A stretch of DNA of 64,000 nt from Clostridium sp. K4410.MGS-306 (GTDB taxonomy: Bacteria > Cyanobacteriota > Vampirovibrionia > Gastranaerophilales > Gastranaerophilaceae). Every line of letters starts with the position of its first letter. Within the stretch, counting starts at the first letter, position 1. The stretch lies in NCBI GenBank assembly GCA_000980375.1, contig LARD01000004.1, forward strand, positions 62,001 through 126,000, given 5' to 3'. The position numbers and the translations under genes were made by a program. A model generated the notes under the pieces. The model made no database searches. It saw only the letters and a list, made by a program, of their open reading frames with translations, and was not told where the DNA came from. Positions 33,957 through 43,800 of the stretch are shown here, one piece after another.

Positions 33957-35927
33957 TTAAAAGAGCTCTTTTAATTTATCTTCAAAGCTTGTTTTATGAT
34001 AGTTAATTTTTGATGAAATAACAGGATGTCTGTATTCTGTCTTGTTTATAGAACGTGCATCCACAATCGGAGATGGAGGCATTATTGTCCATTTGTATAG
34101 AGCTGTGGACATTCTACGGAAGAATTTTTGCAGCCATTCGAGTTTTTGTTCTTTGCTTATTGGAGTGCCCTGCTGTTTCATGTGTATTTCATGCAAAAAC
34201 TCTGCATTCATCATATCACAAATAGTTTGTTGTAAATTTTCTACACGCCATATCACTTCATCCAAAAACTCATATGGCATAAGAGCTTCTTCTGCAAGAA
34301 GAGGCTTGCCTGTTTTAGGGTTGATAGCAAGCTCAGCCCCCGGGCGTTTTTGTATAATACTTTCCGGTATTGCATTTTTTATTTTGCGGTTATTATTCAT
34401 CCATCTTGCAAGCGCAAACAGTTTTGTTTTTGACACATCAGCAAGAGGTGCAAAGCCACCTGACATATCACCGTTGATTGTTGCGTATCCCATATATAAT
34501 TCGGATTTATCGGATGTGGCAATGGGCAGGCAAGAGCCAAATTCGTTTGCTATGCCCCATAGTATCAATGCACGCGAGCGAGCCTGAATGTTGTCATTGG
34601 TAAAGCTTTCTTTAAAACGGTTGTCCCAGTGTTTTTCAATTGTTGAGAATACTTCGTCAAATTTTGAACGAGTAGAATCGTACATGTCTTTTATGGAAAT
34701 TTCCGTAAAATTAATGCCAAGGTTTTGAGCCAACTCTTTTGCATCGTTTTTGCTTTCCGAACTGGTTATCTTTGAGGGCATACTGATACCGAAAACATTT
34801 TGTGCACCAAGTGCATCAGCCAGCAGCACCGCACTTACGGTAGAGTCAAGCCCGCCGGAAAGCCCGAGCACTGCGCGTTTGAACCCGGTTTTGTTAAAGT
34901 AATCTCTTATAGATTGGACTATTGTCAGATAGGTTCTTTCTAAATCCGGCTCATGGTCAAGAGTAAAAGCTTTTTGTGATGTTAATGTTTTTTCAAGCCC
35001 CTTGGGTAAAGGGTTGACATCTCCGCCTTTTGTGGGGGAAACAACAAAAAACTGTTCCTGATATGATTTTGCCATTGCAATAAGATTGCCCTGTGCGTCA
35101 TATGCTCTTGATGCTCCTTCAAAAGACATGCACTCTCCGGAGCCTGTTTGGTTTACATAAACTATTGGTGTTTTGTGTTTTTTTGCAGCAAAACCCAGCA
35201 TGTTATGTTTTAGCTGTTCTTTTTTTGCACGGGTGATAGAAGCAGAACAGTTGATTAAATAGTCGGGGTGCTGCTCTTTTACTACTGTTTCAACGGGGTC
35301 AATGCTGTATAGATTTTTGTCAAAAAAGTCAAAATCATTCCAGCCGTCTTCGCAGACAATTATACCCGCTTTTTTGTTGCCGATTTGTATTATTCTGTTT
35401 AGGCTTTCGACCGGTGAAGGCTCAAAATGCCTGTAGTCATTGAACTCTGCATAGTTTGGTATTAACGATTTTCGAATAACACGCTCAATTTTTCCATTGT
35501 TGATTACTGCAATCGAGTTGAAATACTTTTTGCCGGTTTTTTCTTTGTTGAATTCCGCAAAACCTATAATAACTTTTGTTTTGCCTTTAACCTTTTGAGC
35601 AATTGCTTCAAGCCATTCGATATTTTCTTCAACAATCAGAGGAAATCTGTCAATAAAATCACCTATTGGATAACCTATTAAATACATTTCCGGAAATACA
35701 ATTGTGTCTACATCAAGTCTTTGCGCCCATTTTATCCATTGAAAGGCCTTTTTTGCATTTCCTTTTATGTCTCCGGATGTAGGATTTGTCTGTGCAAGAA
35801 CAATCGCATCTTCCGGCAGCAATGGTTTTAATTCTTTTGCAATTTTGTCTTTTTCTTCTTCTGACAGGTTGTTATATTGCAGATCGTTATCTATTTGTTG
35901 TGTTAATTTATAAATCTTTTCTTCCAT
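33957..35927 (-). CDS. nadE: Glutamine-dependent NAD+ synthetase
   Basis: Makes NAD from deamido-NAD, with ammonia produced from glutamine. The 656-residue product starts at ATG 35927; an upstream in-frame ATG at 35993 would add a hydrophobic stretch overlapping the terminator of the ribosomal operon. The N-terminal nitrilase-type glutaminase has FPEMYLIGYP and the nucleophile in IVCEDGWND (about 190). The synthetase domain has the ATP-binding loop LGLSGGLDSTVSA (about 355). A TACAAT box exactly six bases upstream and no ribosome-binding site suggest a leaderless message. NAD supply fits the redox genes in the window, but no regulatory link is visible. Confidence 0.94.
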   Translation of the reverse strand: MEEKIYKLTQQIDNDLQYNNLSEEEKDKIAKELKPLLPEDAIVLAQTNPTSGDIKGNAKKAFQWIKWAQRLDVDTIVFPEMYLIGYPIGDFIDRFPLIVEENIEWLEAIAQKVKGKTKVIIGFAEFNKEKTGKKYFNSIAVINNGKIERVIRKSLIPNYAEFNDYRHFEPSPVESLNRIIQIGNKKAGIIVCEDGWNDFDFFDKNLYSIDPVETVVKEQHPDYLINCSASITRAKKEQLKHNMLGFAAKKHKTPIVYVNQTGSGECMSFEGASRAYDAQGNLIAMAKSYQEQFFVVSPTKGGDVNPLPKGLEKTLTSQKAFTLDHEPDLERTYLTIVQSIRDYFNKTGFKRAVLGLSGGLDSTVSAVLLADALGAQNVFGISMPSKITSSESKNDAKELAQNLGINFTEISIKDMYDSTRSKFDEVFSTIEKHWDNRFKESFTNDNIQARSRALILWGIANEFGSCLPIATSDKSELYMGYATINGDMSGGFAPLADVSKTKLFALARWMNNNRKIKNAIPESIIQKRPGAELAINPKTGKPLLAEEALMPYEFLDEVIWRVENLQQTICDMMNAEFLHEIHMKQQGTPISKEQKLEWLQKFFRRMSTALYKWTIMPPSPIVDARSINKTEYRHPVISSKINYHKTSFEDKLKELF

Positions 35928-35933
35928 ATTTTT

Positions 35934-35939
35934 ATTGTA
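35934..35939 (-). promoter_or_regulatory. -10-like TACAAT six bases before nadE ATG (leaderless candidate)
   Basis: Minus-strand TACAAT (35939-35934), then AAAAAT, then the ATG at 35927. No ribosome-binding site is seen. Confidence 0.4.
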
Positions 35940-35958
35940 TATGAAAATCAACAAAATG

Positions 35959-35989
35959 AAAAAGGAGTAACTTAACATTACTCCTTTTT
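35959..35989 (-). terminator. Intrinsic terminator of the rpsF-ssb-rpsR operon
   Basis: Perfect 12-bp stem AAAAAGGAGTAA / TTACTCCTTTTT (35959-35970 and 35978-35989) with a seven-base loop, 24 bases beyond rpsR. On the minus strand it ends in a T-run. Confidence 0.88.
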
Positions 35990-36012
35990 TCATAAATTTA
36001 TTTTGTTAAAGA

Positions 36013-36243
36013 CTAGTCATAAACATAGTTGATTAAAGCAGCTTCTCTTGCTTTTTTAACTGCTTTAGCAAGCATTCTCTGGTGCTCTGCACAAGTGCCT
36101 GTAATTCTTCTGGGGAGAATTTTGCCTGCTTCTGTTAAATATCTTCTGATTTTTTGAGCATCTTTATAGTCGATAACTTCTACTTTATCTGCACAGAAGT
36201 TGCAGCTTTTTCTTTTGTTTTTGTCGATTTGTGGTCTTGCCAT
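36013..36243 (-). CDS. rpsR: 30S ribosomal protein bS18
   Basis: Small-subunit protein binding bS6 on the platform. The 76 residues include the family core KVEVIDYKDAQKIRRYLTEAGKILPRRITGTCAEHQR. A CNFC pair near the N-terminus and a later cysteine recall the metal-binding (C+) form of S18. It is last in the classic rpsF-ssb-rpsR operon and is followed by an intrinsic terminator. Confidence 0.97.
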   Translation of the reverse strand: MARPQIDKNKRKSCNFCADKVEVIDYKDAQKIRRYLTEAGKILPRRITGTCAEHQRMLAKAVKKAREAALINYVYD

Positions 36244-36306
36244 TGTTTTTTTCCTTTTCTATTGTTCTATTGTTAGTGGCTTTTGCGCCCAAACTAACTT
36301 AATCTT

Positions 36307-36714
36307 TTAAAACGGTATTTCGTCTTCACCGATTAAGTCGTCTGAGAAATCGGTTTGCCCGAATTGAACTAACGTATCGGGCGAGTTTTTGGCTGCGGGG
36401 GCGGAAGCTGAAGATGAGCTGCCTGCAAGTTTTTCCATTGCATAAGCATCTATTTCCACAATTCTTTTTTCCGAGCCGTCTTCATTTTTAACCGTGTTGT
36501 TTTGAAGTCTGCCTTCAACAACCACTCTGTCACCTTTTTGTACTGTTTCTTCAACAGTAGAAGCAAGGTTGCCTTTGGCAATAACTCTAACCAAAGTTTC
36601 TTCAGTGTCGGAGATATTCATAGCAAATGCCGAAATAGGCACATTGTTAGACGTAAAACGCTTTTCCGGCGCTCTGTAAACTGTTCCTGATATAACTGCT
36701 TTTGCTAAGCTCAT
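36307..36714 (-). CDS. ssb: Single-stranded DNA-binding protein
   Basis: OB-fold protein that coats single-stranded DNA in replication and repair. The 135-residue product is on the short side for a bacterial SSB. The OB domain (about 1-100, with VIAKGNLASTVEETVQKGDRV) is followed by a short serine/alanine linker and the acidic partner-binding tip ending DEIPF. It sits between rpsF and rpsR as in many bacteria. Confidence 0.95.
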   Translation of the reverse strand: MSLAKAVISGTVYRAPEKRFTSNNVPISAFAMNISDTEETLVRVIAKGNLASTVEETVQKGDRVVVEGRLQNNTVKNEDGSEKRIVEIDAYAMEKLAGSSSSASAPAAKNSPDTLVQFGQTDFSDDLIGEDEIPF

Positions 36715-36737
36715 TTTTAAACCTCCGGCTTTCTTGA

Positions 36738-37034
36738 CTATGCGCTTACTTTAGATTCTTCCATAAACATTGTTCTTAAAACGTTTTCGTTTAAGCTCAA
36801 TTGTCTTTTGAATTCAGTTACCTTGGAAGGATCTAATTCAAGTTTTTGTACTACATAGTGGCCGTCTCTGAAGTTTTGGATGTCATGAGCGAGTTTTTTT
36901 CTGCCCATTTTGTCAACTGCAGTTACGTTTCCGCCTAAAGATTTGATGCTTTCTTCGATTTTAGCAATAACTTTATCTGCTTCTTCCGCATCCATATTAG
37001 GCTTGATGATTGTAAGTAATTCGTATTTTCTCAA
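36738..37034 (-). CDS. rpsF: 30S ribosomal protein bS6
   Basis: Partner of bS18. The 98 residues match S6: RKYELLTIIKPNMDAEEADK, GRKKLAHDIQNFRDGHYV, and FKRQLSLNENVLRTMF. The start codon is TTG at 37034, supported by AGGAG eight bases upstream; no ATG is available at this position. First gene of the rpsF-ssb-rpsR operon. Confidence 0.97.
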   Translation of the reverse strand: MRKYELLTIIKPNMDAEEADKVIAKIEESIKSLGGNVTAVDKMGRKKLAHDIQNFRDGHYVVQKLELDPSKVTEFKRQLSLNENVLRTMFMEESKVSA

Positions 37035-37146
37035 TTTTGTGCTCCTTTATGGGTTTATACATGTAAGAGAAAATTTAACATAAACAAAATACGAATACAA
37101 ATAATTCCGCGCTAAATCTTACAGATGCGTAATATTTTCAAGCAAA

Positions 37147-38160
37147 TTAATTTACATTGTTTTCTACAACTCCGTCCAAAAACGCTGCAATGTTAGTCAT
37201 TGTTGTGTTTAAGATTCTGTTAATGGCTTCTTTTGTGTTGTATGCAATGTGGGGTGTAATAATAACATTTGGCAGCTGCTGCAAACGGGTGTTTAAAATA
37301 GTCTGTTTTAAAGCACATTCATTGAGCAGATTAATATCTATAAGGTAATCAGGGTCTGAAATTGTTTCTTCACTTTCCAGAACATCCAGCCCTGCACCGG
37401 CTATTTCTTTTTTGCTGATTGCGTTAAAAAGAGCAGAGGTTTCTATTAACTCACCTCTTGCGGTATTTATCAAAACAGCACTGTTTTTCATTTTTTTAAA
37501 GCTTTCTTCGTTAAACATATGCCTGTTATCTTTGGTGAGAGGTGCGTGCAAAGAGATAAAATCTGATTCTTTCAACAGTGTATCAAAATCTACGTATTTG
37601 ATACGGTAATTTTCGACAAGCTCCTGTTTTTGGCTATGGTCATAGCCCAGAATATTCATATCAAATCCGTATGCAAGTCTTGCAAATTCCGAGCCTATTG
37701 CCCCCAGCCCTACAATGCCGACTGTTTTGCCGCCAAGCTCCTGACCGATAAGCGCCTGTGGTTCAACGTGCATCTCTTTATAATCAATATAAGATTTTGT
37801 AATTTTTCTGCAAACATCAAGCAGCAGCCCGATTGCAAACTCTGCAACACTTTTGTTTCCGTAATTCGGGGTATTTTCAACAACTATATTGTGTGCGTTG
37901 CAATAGTCAAGGTCAATATGGTTAAAACCCACAGAACGCAGTGCAATAAGCCTTAAGTTACTGAATTGTGCCAGCACGTCATTAGAAACACGAGAGTTTG
38001 TAAATACGGAAATGATTTCCGCATCTTTATATTCTTCTTTAACTTCAATAATATTGTTCAGTGAGTTGGTTGTGAGATGGTAGTCGTATTTGCCTTCATT
38101 ATTTTTTATCAAAAACTCTTTTTCGTCGTCTTGCACATCAAAATAAATGATTTTTGTCAT
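37147..38160 (-). CDS. ldhA: D-lactate dehydrogenase (D-2-hydroxyacid dehydrogenase family)
   Basis: Reduces pyruvate to D-lactate with NADH, a fermentative electron sink. The 337 residues have the family's Rossmann motif GIVGLGAIGSEFARLA, the substrate arginine in NTARGE, the glutamate in AGLDVLESE, and the catalytic histidine in ITPHIAYNT. The tyrosine/asparagine pattern SVGFNHIDLDYC fits the D-lactate dehydrogenase branch more than phosphoglycerate dehydrogenase, but the exact substrate is inferred. GGAG precedes the ATG. No clear Rex site is seen upstream. Confidence 0.88.
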   Translation of the reverse strand: MTKIIYFDVQDDEKEFLIKNNEGKYDYHLTTNSLNNIIEVKEEYKDAEIISVFTNSRVSNDVLAQFSNLRLIALRSVGFNHIDLDYCNAHNIVVENTPNYGNKSVAEFAIGLLLDVCRKITKSYIDYKEMHVEPQALIGQELGGKTVGIVGLGAIGSEFARLAYGFDMNILGYDHSQKQELVENYRIKYVDFDTLLKESDFISLHAPLTKDNRHMFNEESFKKMKNSAVLINTARGELIETSALFNAISKKEIAGAGLDVLESEETISDPDYLIDINLLNECALKQTILNTRLQQLPNVIITPHIAYNTKEAINRILNTTMTNIAAFLDGVVENNVN

Positions 38161-38255
38161 TTTAAAAACTCCGTACTTATTAACACCTGTGACAATATAA
38201 GTTATTTGTGCGTGCTAATTAATACGACAATATGGCTAAGACCGGTTGACTAAAT

Positions 38256-38684
38256 TTATTTGTACAGGTTTTCAATCTGACGGCTAAAGTCTTGGTTTTT
38301 ACTGCAATAGTCCTGTATAAATGCCGAAAATGATTTGATTCTTGAAAACATTTCTTCGGTCATAATATGCTCCATTCTGCACGCGTTGAGAGTTGATTCA
38401 TCTTCACTCAAATGCAGTATATTCTTTAAAAAAACTGACATAACCTCGTGACGCTGTAGAATTTTTTTTGCTTCTTTTTCACCTTCTGCAGTAAGGGTAA
38501 TCGGGGCATAAGGCGCATAATTAATGAGTCCTTTTTCACAAAGGCTGCTCAATGCCCCTGTTACAGAGGCTTTTTTTACATCCAGCAGTTTTGCAATGTC
38601 TGTTACTTTTGCACAGCCGTTTTTTTCTGCCTCAAGGTATATTGTTTCAAGATAATCTTCCTGACTGGGAGTTAGTTTGCTCAT
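38256..38684 (-). CDS. DtxR/MntR-family metal-dependent repressor
   Basis: Transcription factor sensing iron or manganese. The 142 residues contain the N-terminal winged helix (TPSQEDYLETIYLEAEKNG, VTDIAKLLDVKKASVTGALSSL) and the dimerisation/metal domain with HEVMSVFLKNIL and CRMEHIMTEEMF, which hold typical metal ligands. The SH3-like third domain is absent, as in MntR. The Cys-x-x-Glu-His pattern does not alone fix the metal. It is divergent from pgi; no metal transporter lies nearby. Confidence 0.9.
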   Translation of the reverse strand: MSKLTPSQEDYLETIYLEAEKNGCAKVTDIAKLLDVKKASVTGALSSLCEKGLINYAPYAPITLTAEGEKEAKKILQRHEVMSVFLKNILHLSEDESTLNACRMEHIMTEEMFSRIKSFSAFIQDYCSKNQDFSRQIENLYK

Positions 38685-38766
38685 AAAAAATAATCCTTTT
38701 TTTTGATTTTATCATAATTTTTGTAAAAAAATATAAAAAACAACGCATATTTTTATTTTGAGCGGA

Positions 38767-38772
38767 TTTAAT
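38767..38772 (+). promoter_or_regulatory. -10-like TTTAAT six bases before pgi ATG (weak leaderless candidate)
   Basis: TTTAAT at 38767-38772, then GGAAAT, then ATG 38779. The GGA here could also be a very close ribosome-binding site, so this is the weakest of the five cases. Confidence 0.25.
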
Positions 38773-38778
38773 GGAAAT

Positions 38779-40200
38779 ATGACTTATAAAATCGCCTTTG
38801 GAAATATATCTTTTAAAAATAATGCACAAATACAAAAGCCGGAGAAAAAAGACAATCCCTCACCTGTTGTGAAGAATGCACAGCCTCTTGCAAAACCGCC
38901 TGTGTCTACTTTGCTGGCTTATGTAACATACAGAGCTGATTCTAAAAATGCCGGCGAAGTGGGTGTGAAATTTTTTAATACCCTTTCCGAAGAACAGATG
39001 AAAAAACAATACGGTGAATTGGCCCAAAAAACTGCTGCTGAACTTGCACAAAGGGCCGGCAAGCCAAATCAGGTTTTGAACTGGATAGAGGTTTTGCCGC
39101 AGACTCAATTAAAAAGATTGGATGAAATATACGCACTGGCGGATTCTTTAAAACAAAATGGGTCGAAAAAACTAGGCATTATAGGTATCGGCGGTTCGAA
39201 GCATACTATAGAAAACCTTCTTTCTTTGACCGGAAATGCAGACAAAGCTGTATTTTTGTCTGCAGTAGACCCGGACAGCATTGATGACTTTGTCAAAAAA
39301 CTCGGCGACCCTCAAAAGGCTGCAGTGCTTGTTGCATCAAAGTCAGGTACAACGCTTGAGCCGAGTGTGGATTTTGAAGCTGTAAGAAAAGCACTCAAAG
39401 ACGATTTTAAAAATTATGTTTGTATAACGGACAAAGATGAATCCAAAAGCAAATTAAGACAGCTCGCAAATAAAAACGGATACAAATGCGGAATTATCCA
39501 CGATGAATGCGGAGGAAGATTCGGTGCCTTTGATGACCATACCCTCACTGCACTGGCATATTGCGGGATGTCAAAAGATGACATGAAAAAAATGCTGGAA
39601 GCTTCCTTAAAAGCACAAAAACAGTTTTTATCCGGTGATATTACAACTAACAAAGCTCTTCAAAGAGCTGTATTCAACGCACATTCAGTGCTAAATGGTA
39701 AACAAAACCAGTATGATTATTATTTTTCAGACAGGTTTGAGGGCACTGCATTGTGGAATACGCAGATGAAAAAAGAATCGCATAAGTCTTTATACAAAGT
39801 TTCCGGTGACCTTACAGGCCCCGCATTTTTGCACAACTCTACTGAAGCAGACCTTGATGAGGGCAATGATTCTTCATTTTTCACCTTCAACACATTCAAA
39901 AACGCCGGCGGGGAAAAATACAAGGCCTATAACGCACTGATAAATGGCAGTTTAAAGGCATACAGCGAACGCCATCCGGTTTCACTTGTCGAGTTAAAAG
40001 ACCTTTCTCCTTCCTCAATAGGTGAGTTTGTGGAATTGAAACATTTTGAAGCAATGTACACAGGCATGATGCTGCGAGCATTAAAATCCAAAGATGCTCA
40101 AACAGAATTTAAACATCCGGATGTTTTGCCTGAGGTTGTACAGCCACATGTGGGTATTTATAAAAAAGAGGTTGAAAAGATTCTTAAATCCACCCCTTAG
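38779..40200 (+). CDS. pgi: Glucose-6-phosphate isomerase with N-terminal extension
   Basis: Interconverts glucose-6-phosphate and fructose-6-phosphate. The 473-residue product has two SIS-type halves: sugar-phosphate motifs LGIIGIGGSKHTIENLL and VASKSGTTLEP, then GGRFGAFDDHTLTALAY with conserved catalytic-region residues, and a C-terminal KHFEAMYTGMMLRAL. The first 40 residues are extra to the enzyme: FGNISFK at 7-13 followed by a lysine/proline-rich linker. The same SFK motif starts two unrelated proteins in the window. ATG 38779 is chosen over the TTG at 38758. The gene converges on a zinc-ribbon gene with one base between the stop codons. Confidence 0.9.
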   Translation: MTYKIAFGNISFKNNAQIQKPEKKDNPSPVVKNAQPLAKPPVSTLLAYVTYRADSKNAGEVGVKFFNTLSEEQMKKQYGELAQKTAAELAQRAGKPNQVLNWIEVLPQTQLKRLDEIYALADSLKQNGSKKLGIIGIGGSKHTIENLLSLTGNADKAVFLSAVDPDSIDDFVKKLGDPQKAAVLVASKSGTTLEPSVDFEAVRKALKDDFKNYVCITDKDESKSKLRQLANKNGYKCGIIHDECGGRFGAFDDHTLTALAYCGMSKDDMKKMLEASLKAQKQFLSGDITTNKALQRAVFNAHSVLNGKQNQYDYYFSDRFEGTALWNTQMKKESHKSLYKVSGDLTGPAFLHNSTEADLDEGNDSSFFTFNTFKNAGGEKYKAYNALINGSLKAYSERHPVSLVELKDLSPSSIGEFVELKHFEAMYTGMMLRALKSKDAQTEFKHPDVLPEVVQPHVGIYKKEVEKILKSTP

Positions 40201-40201
40201 T

Positions 40202-40678
40202 CTAGTATTGACCAAACTCTTCTTTGCTCAGCATAGTTTCAAGGATAAGTTGCATTGAATGAGAATCCTGAGCTAGTTTTTTTACGTCAGCAATGCGTTC
40301 TTCATCAGAGTGATACTGTGCTCTCATTTGTTCGAGCTCATCTTTATCAAAGAATTTTCCGCCGCAAGAATAGCATTCGTCAATCAAAATTTCTTGTTTT
40401 GCGCTCACGTTATTTTTTACCATGGGTTTGTGGCACAACGGGCATTCACGGATTTGTGTTTTATCAACTTTTTTAAATGTCTTACCCTTGTAAGCTTCTT
40501 TTAAGGGAGTAATGTCTTCTTTTTGTTCATCGAGTTTGTTGAGTTCTCTGTTATCAAGCCATAATCCGCCGCAGCCGTCCAGGCAGATATCAACCATAAA
40601 CCCTTGATTTTCAAGATAAACTTTTTTCATTATTTGGCCGCAAGCAGGGCATTTGATAAATTCATAATTGTCTTTCAT
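40202..40678 (-). CDS. Zinc-ribbon protein with two TFIIB-type finger domains
   Basis: A 158-residue cytosolic protein with two zf-TFIIB-like units. The first is CPACGQIM followed by DICLDGCGGLWLDNRELNKLD; the second is CPLCHKPM followed by DECYSCGGKFFDKDELEQM. Each has two cysteine pairs and the trailing aspartate/glutamate signature. A charged helical C-terminus follows. Such proteins are common in bacteria but their function is not settled; possible roles are nucleic-acid or protein binding. GGAAGAG precedes the ATG. Confidence 0.85.
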   Translation of the reverse strand: MKDNYEFIKCPACGQIMKKVYLENQGFMVDICLDGCGGLWLDNRELNKLDEQKEDITPLKEAYKGKTFKKVDKTQIRECPLCHKPMVKNNVSAKQEILIDECYSCGGKFFDKDELEQMRAQYHSDEERIADVKKLAQDSHSMQLILETMLSKEEFGQY

Positions 40679-40756
40679 TACTCTTCCTTTACAAAATTCC
40701 GTAATTACCTGATTAGATTATATCATCTTTTAGTATTTAGCCAATAGTTCGGTATC

Positions 40757-40785
40757 TTGATTTTATCGGTCATATAAAGTATCTT
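40757..40785 (+). promoter_or_regulatory. Promoter candidate of the AsmA-like/TolC operon
   Basis: TTGATT (40757-40762), 17-base spacer, TATCTT (40780-40785). The -10 is poor but the -35 is identical to that of the tRNA and gap promoters. Confidence 0.4.
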
Positions 40786-40813
40786 TGTTATATAAAAATT
40801 TAGGGGTGGTTTT

Positions 40814-43800
40814 ATGGAAGTAAAAAATTTTTTAAATAAGCATAAAGTATTAATATCAGTAATTTTAAGCCTTATAGTGATTTTTTATCTGGCTTTCTTA
40901 TTTGTTGTTCCTAATGTTATTAATTTAAATAATTATAAAAAAGATATCCAAAAGCTGGTGTCTGACACAACAATGCTGAATCTTGATTTTGATAACTTAA
41001 AAATAGTCACTACTGCGGATTTAAAAGCGGGTGTCAATGTAGAAAATGCTGCTCTTTCTTATGCTGACGGCAAAAAAATTGCATCTGTAAAAGATGCTGA
41101 AATCAAAATTGCTGTTTTGCCCTTGATATTTAAAACTCTTAGGGTAACTGATATAAGCGCAGCTAATCTGGAGGCGAATGTCACCTTGCAAAAAGACGGC
41201 CAGGTAGATATTGTTCGTCATATGGAAAAGGTTTTGGCAGAAAACAGCTCCGCTGCTGATACAGATATATCAGATGACCTGTCGGAAGACGAGGATTTGG
41301 ATATGGAAATGCAGGAGTTTCCTGTCAAATTTTCTTACAAATTGCCTGTTGTGAAGATTAACAATTATTTGTTCGTATTAAATGACGAAAAAAATGCAGC
41401 TGCTCTCAATTTAAAAGGCGACACTTTTGTGTTTGATGAAGCTGTTTTAAACAAACATTTCAGAGTCAGCTCTTCAGGAAAATTCCTTTTGAACGGTAAA
41501 GAAAACGTTTTGTACAATTTCCGTGTAAAAACATTCTGGCCGGCTGTTGCTTCTTCACAGGACAATGCCTCTTCCGGTCTGCCTGATGTTGATTTTGTAA
41601 AAGCACTGTTAACGTACAATCCAAAAGCTGATATCGAGGCTGACTTAATATTAAAAGAGCATTTGGGGCATACAGATATAAACGGTTATATAAATGCTGA
41701 CAGGCTGTCTGTAAAACTTAACGGCAAAAAGCTTCCTGACAGTTATTTCCATCTGAAATCCGACGGACACAACTCAGTTGTGGAATCAGATATATATGTG
41801 GGTTCTGACGAAAAAGCGGAAATAAACGGAGTGTTTTCACATGCTCACAATACAAAGATTGATCTGGCAGTAAAATCTGACAGAATAAGCTTTGAAAGCA
41901 TCAAAGAGTTTGCGCTTGCTGTTTTAAATTCTTTAAACATCTCAAATGATATAGACTCTGTTATTGCAAAAGGTTTTATTAAAGCTGATTTCAAACTCAA
42001 AACAGATTTTAAAAAGTTCGAATCACAGGGTGCTTTGAATATTGTTGACGGGTTTATTTCGCACAAAACAGTTCCTGTTAAAATTGACAAAATTAATGCT
42101 GACGTGGATTTTTCCAGTAACAGCGTGGATATAAAAAATGCAATTGCCTATGTAAACGGGGAAGAAATTAAGGCCAAAGGCACAATCAAAGAACAGTCAA
42201 ATGCTGCTGTTGCAGATATATCTGTTTATTCGGCAGGTATAAATATTTCTCCTCTGTTCAATGCCTTTGCTCCTGTCGAAATAAAAAATGCATATTCGCT
42301 CAAAAGCGGTATTGTTAATTTCAGCGTTAATGTAAAAGGAAAACTAAACGAAATTAAACCTGTGGTTGAAGCCGGTTTGAAAAATGCAGTGTTAAAAACA
42401 AAAGCTCCTATGCCTTTGTTAACAGTCTCTTGCAAAGACGTTAAAATTTCGGCAGATACTACAGATATAAAAATCATACCGTTTGATATTCTTTTGAACA
42501 ATTCAAAAATATCTGTATCCGGCGGAGTGTATGATTATCTCAAAAAAATGAAAATAGACATAAAAGCTGACGGATATTTGCAGTCAAATGATTTGAAAAA
42601 TTTGCTGCCAAAAGAAGCTGCTGCTTTTACCGGTGCAAAAGGCAGAATTCCTCTGTACGCTTTTATTAAAGGTAATGACAAAAAAATTGAATCCGGCATA
42701 CAGGCCTATTCTGATGCCAACAATCATTTTTCTCCTGTTACTGTCAAAAAAATGATTGGTAAATCAGGACTCGTCAATATTTATGCTGTGCTTTCAGGTG
42801 ACAAGCTCTTGTTAGAAGACGCTTCTTTGTATCAGTCTTCTAAAACAACATTTACAAAGGATTTTGCTTCAAACAAAAAAGGCGCAAAAAAAGTTGCAGG
42901 CATAAACGGTGAAATATTAGACCTTTCAACAGCTTATCCTGATTTGCAGCTTAATTTCTCCGTTCCTGATGTGCTTGTATTGTCATCAGCAGTTATGCCT
43001 GATGCAAAACTTACACTCAGGGGTGATTTGAGTGTTTCAGGGTATCTTAATAATTTATCCAACCTGTTTTATAAAGGATATTTCTTTGTAAAAGATGTCT
43101 CTGTTCCTGACTTTCTTACAAAAATACAAGATGCAGATATCGAGTTTAATGATCAGGTTATTACGGCAAAAATCCAGAATCTGGATATAAACGGTACCTC
43201 ATTTAATATTGATGCGGATGCTTCTTCTAAATTTACCAGTGTGTTTGGTATCAAAACCTTGAAAGTATCTAGTGCAAACTTTGATGCGGACAAACTCTTT
43301 GCAGCTATGGATAAAATTAACAAATCAGCTGCAATGCAGTCTTCATCAGCTGTTGGCAGTTCCGGCTCATCGAGCGGACTTGTCTTGCCTGTGAAAATTG
43401 CCGATGGTGACTTAAACATTCAAAAATTCAAGATGAAACAGTCCTTCGGACTCTTTGAGGCTTCTGATATAAGTTCTGATTTTACGCTTTATAATGATTT
43501 GTTTACTCTCAAAAATTTTAAAGCTTCGGTTTATGGCGGAAATGTGACAGGGCTCATCAAATACAATGTTGCAACCACACAGGTAAATGCCAAAATCAAC
43601 GGTTCAAAAATAAATGCAAATCCGGCTGTTTCAGTCTTTACCGGATTAAAAGATCAGGTTGTTGGCAATGCTGATTTTGATGCTGATATTAAACTCAAAG
43701 GGGCTGATTATGAACAGCAGATGAAATCCTTAAACGGAAAAGTTAACTTTTCGTTAAAAGACGGACAAATGGGCAGTCTGGGCAGATTTGAAACATTTTT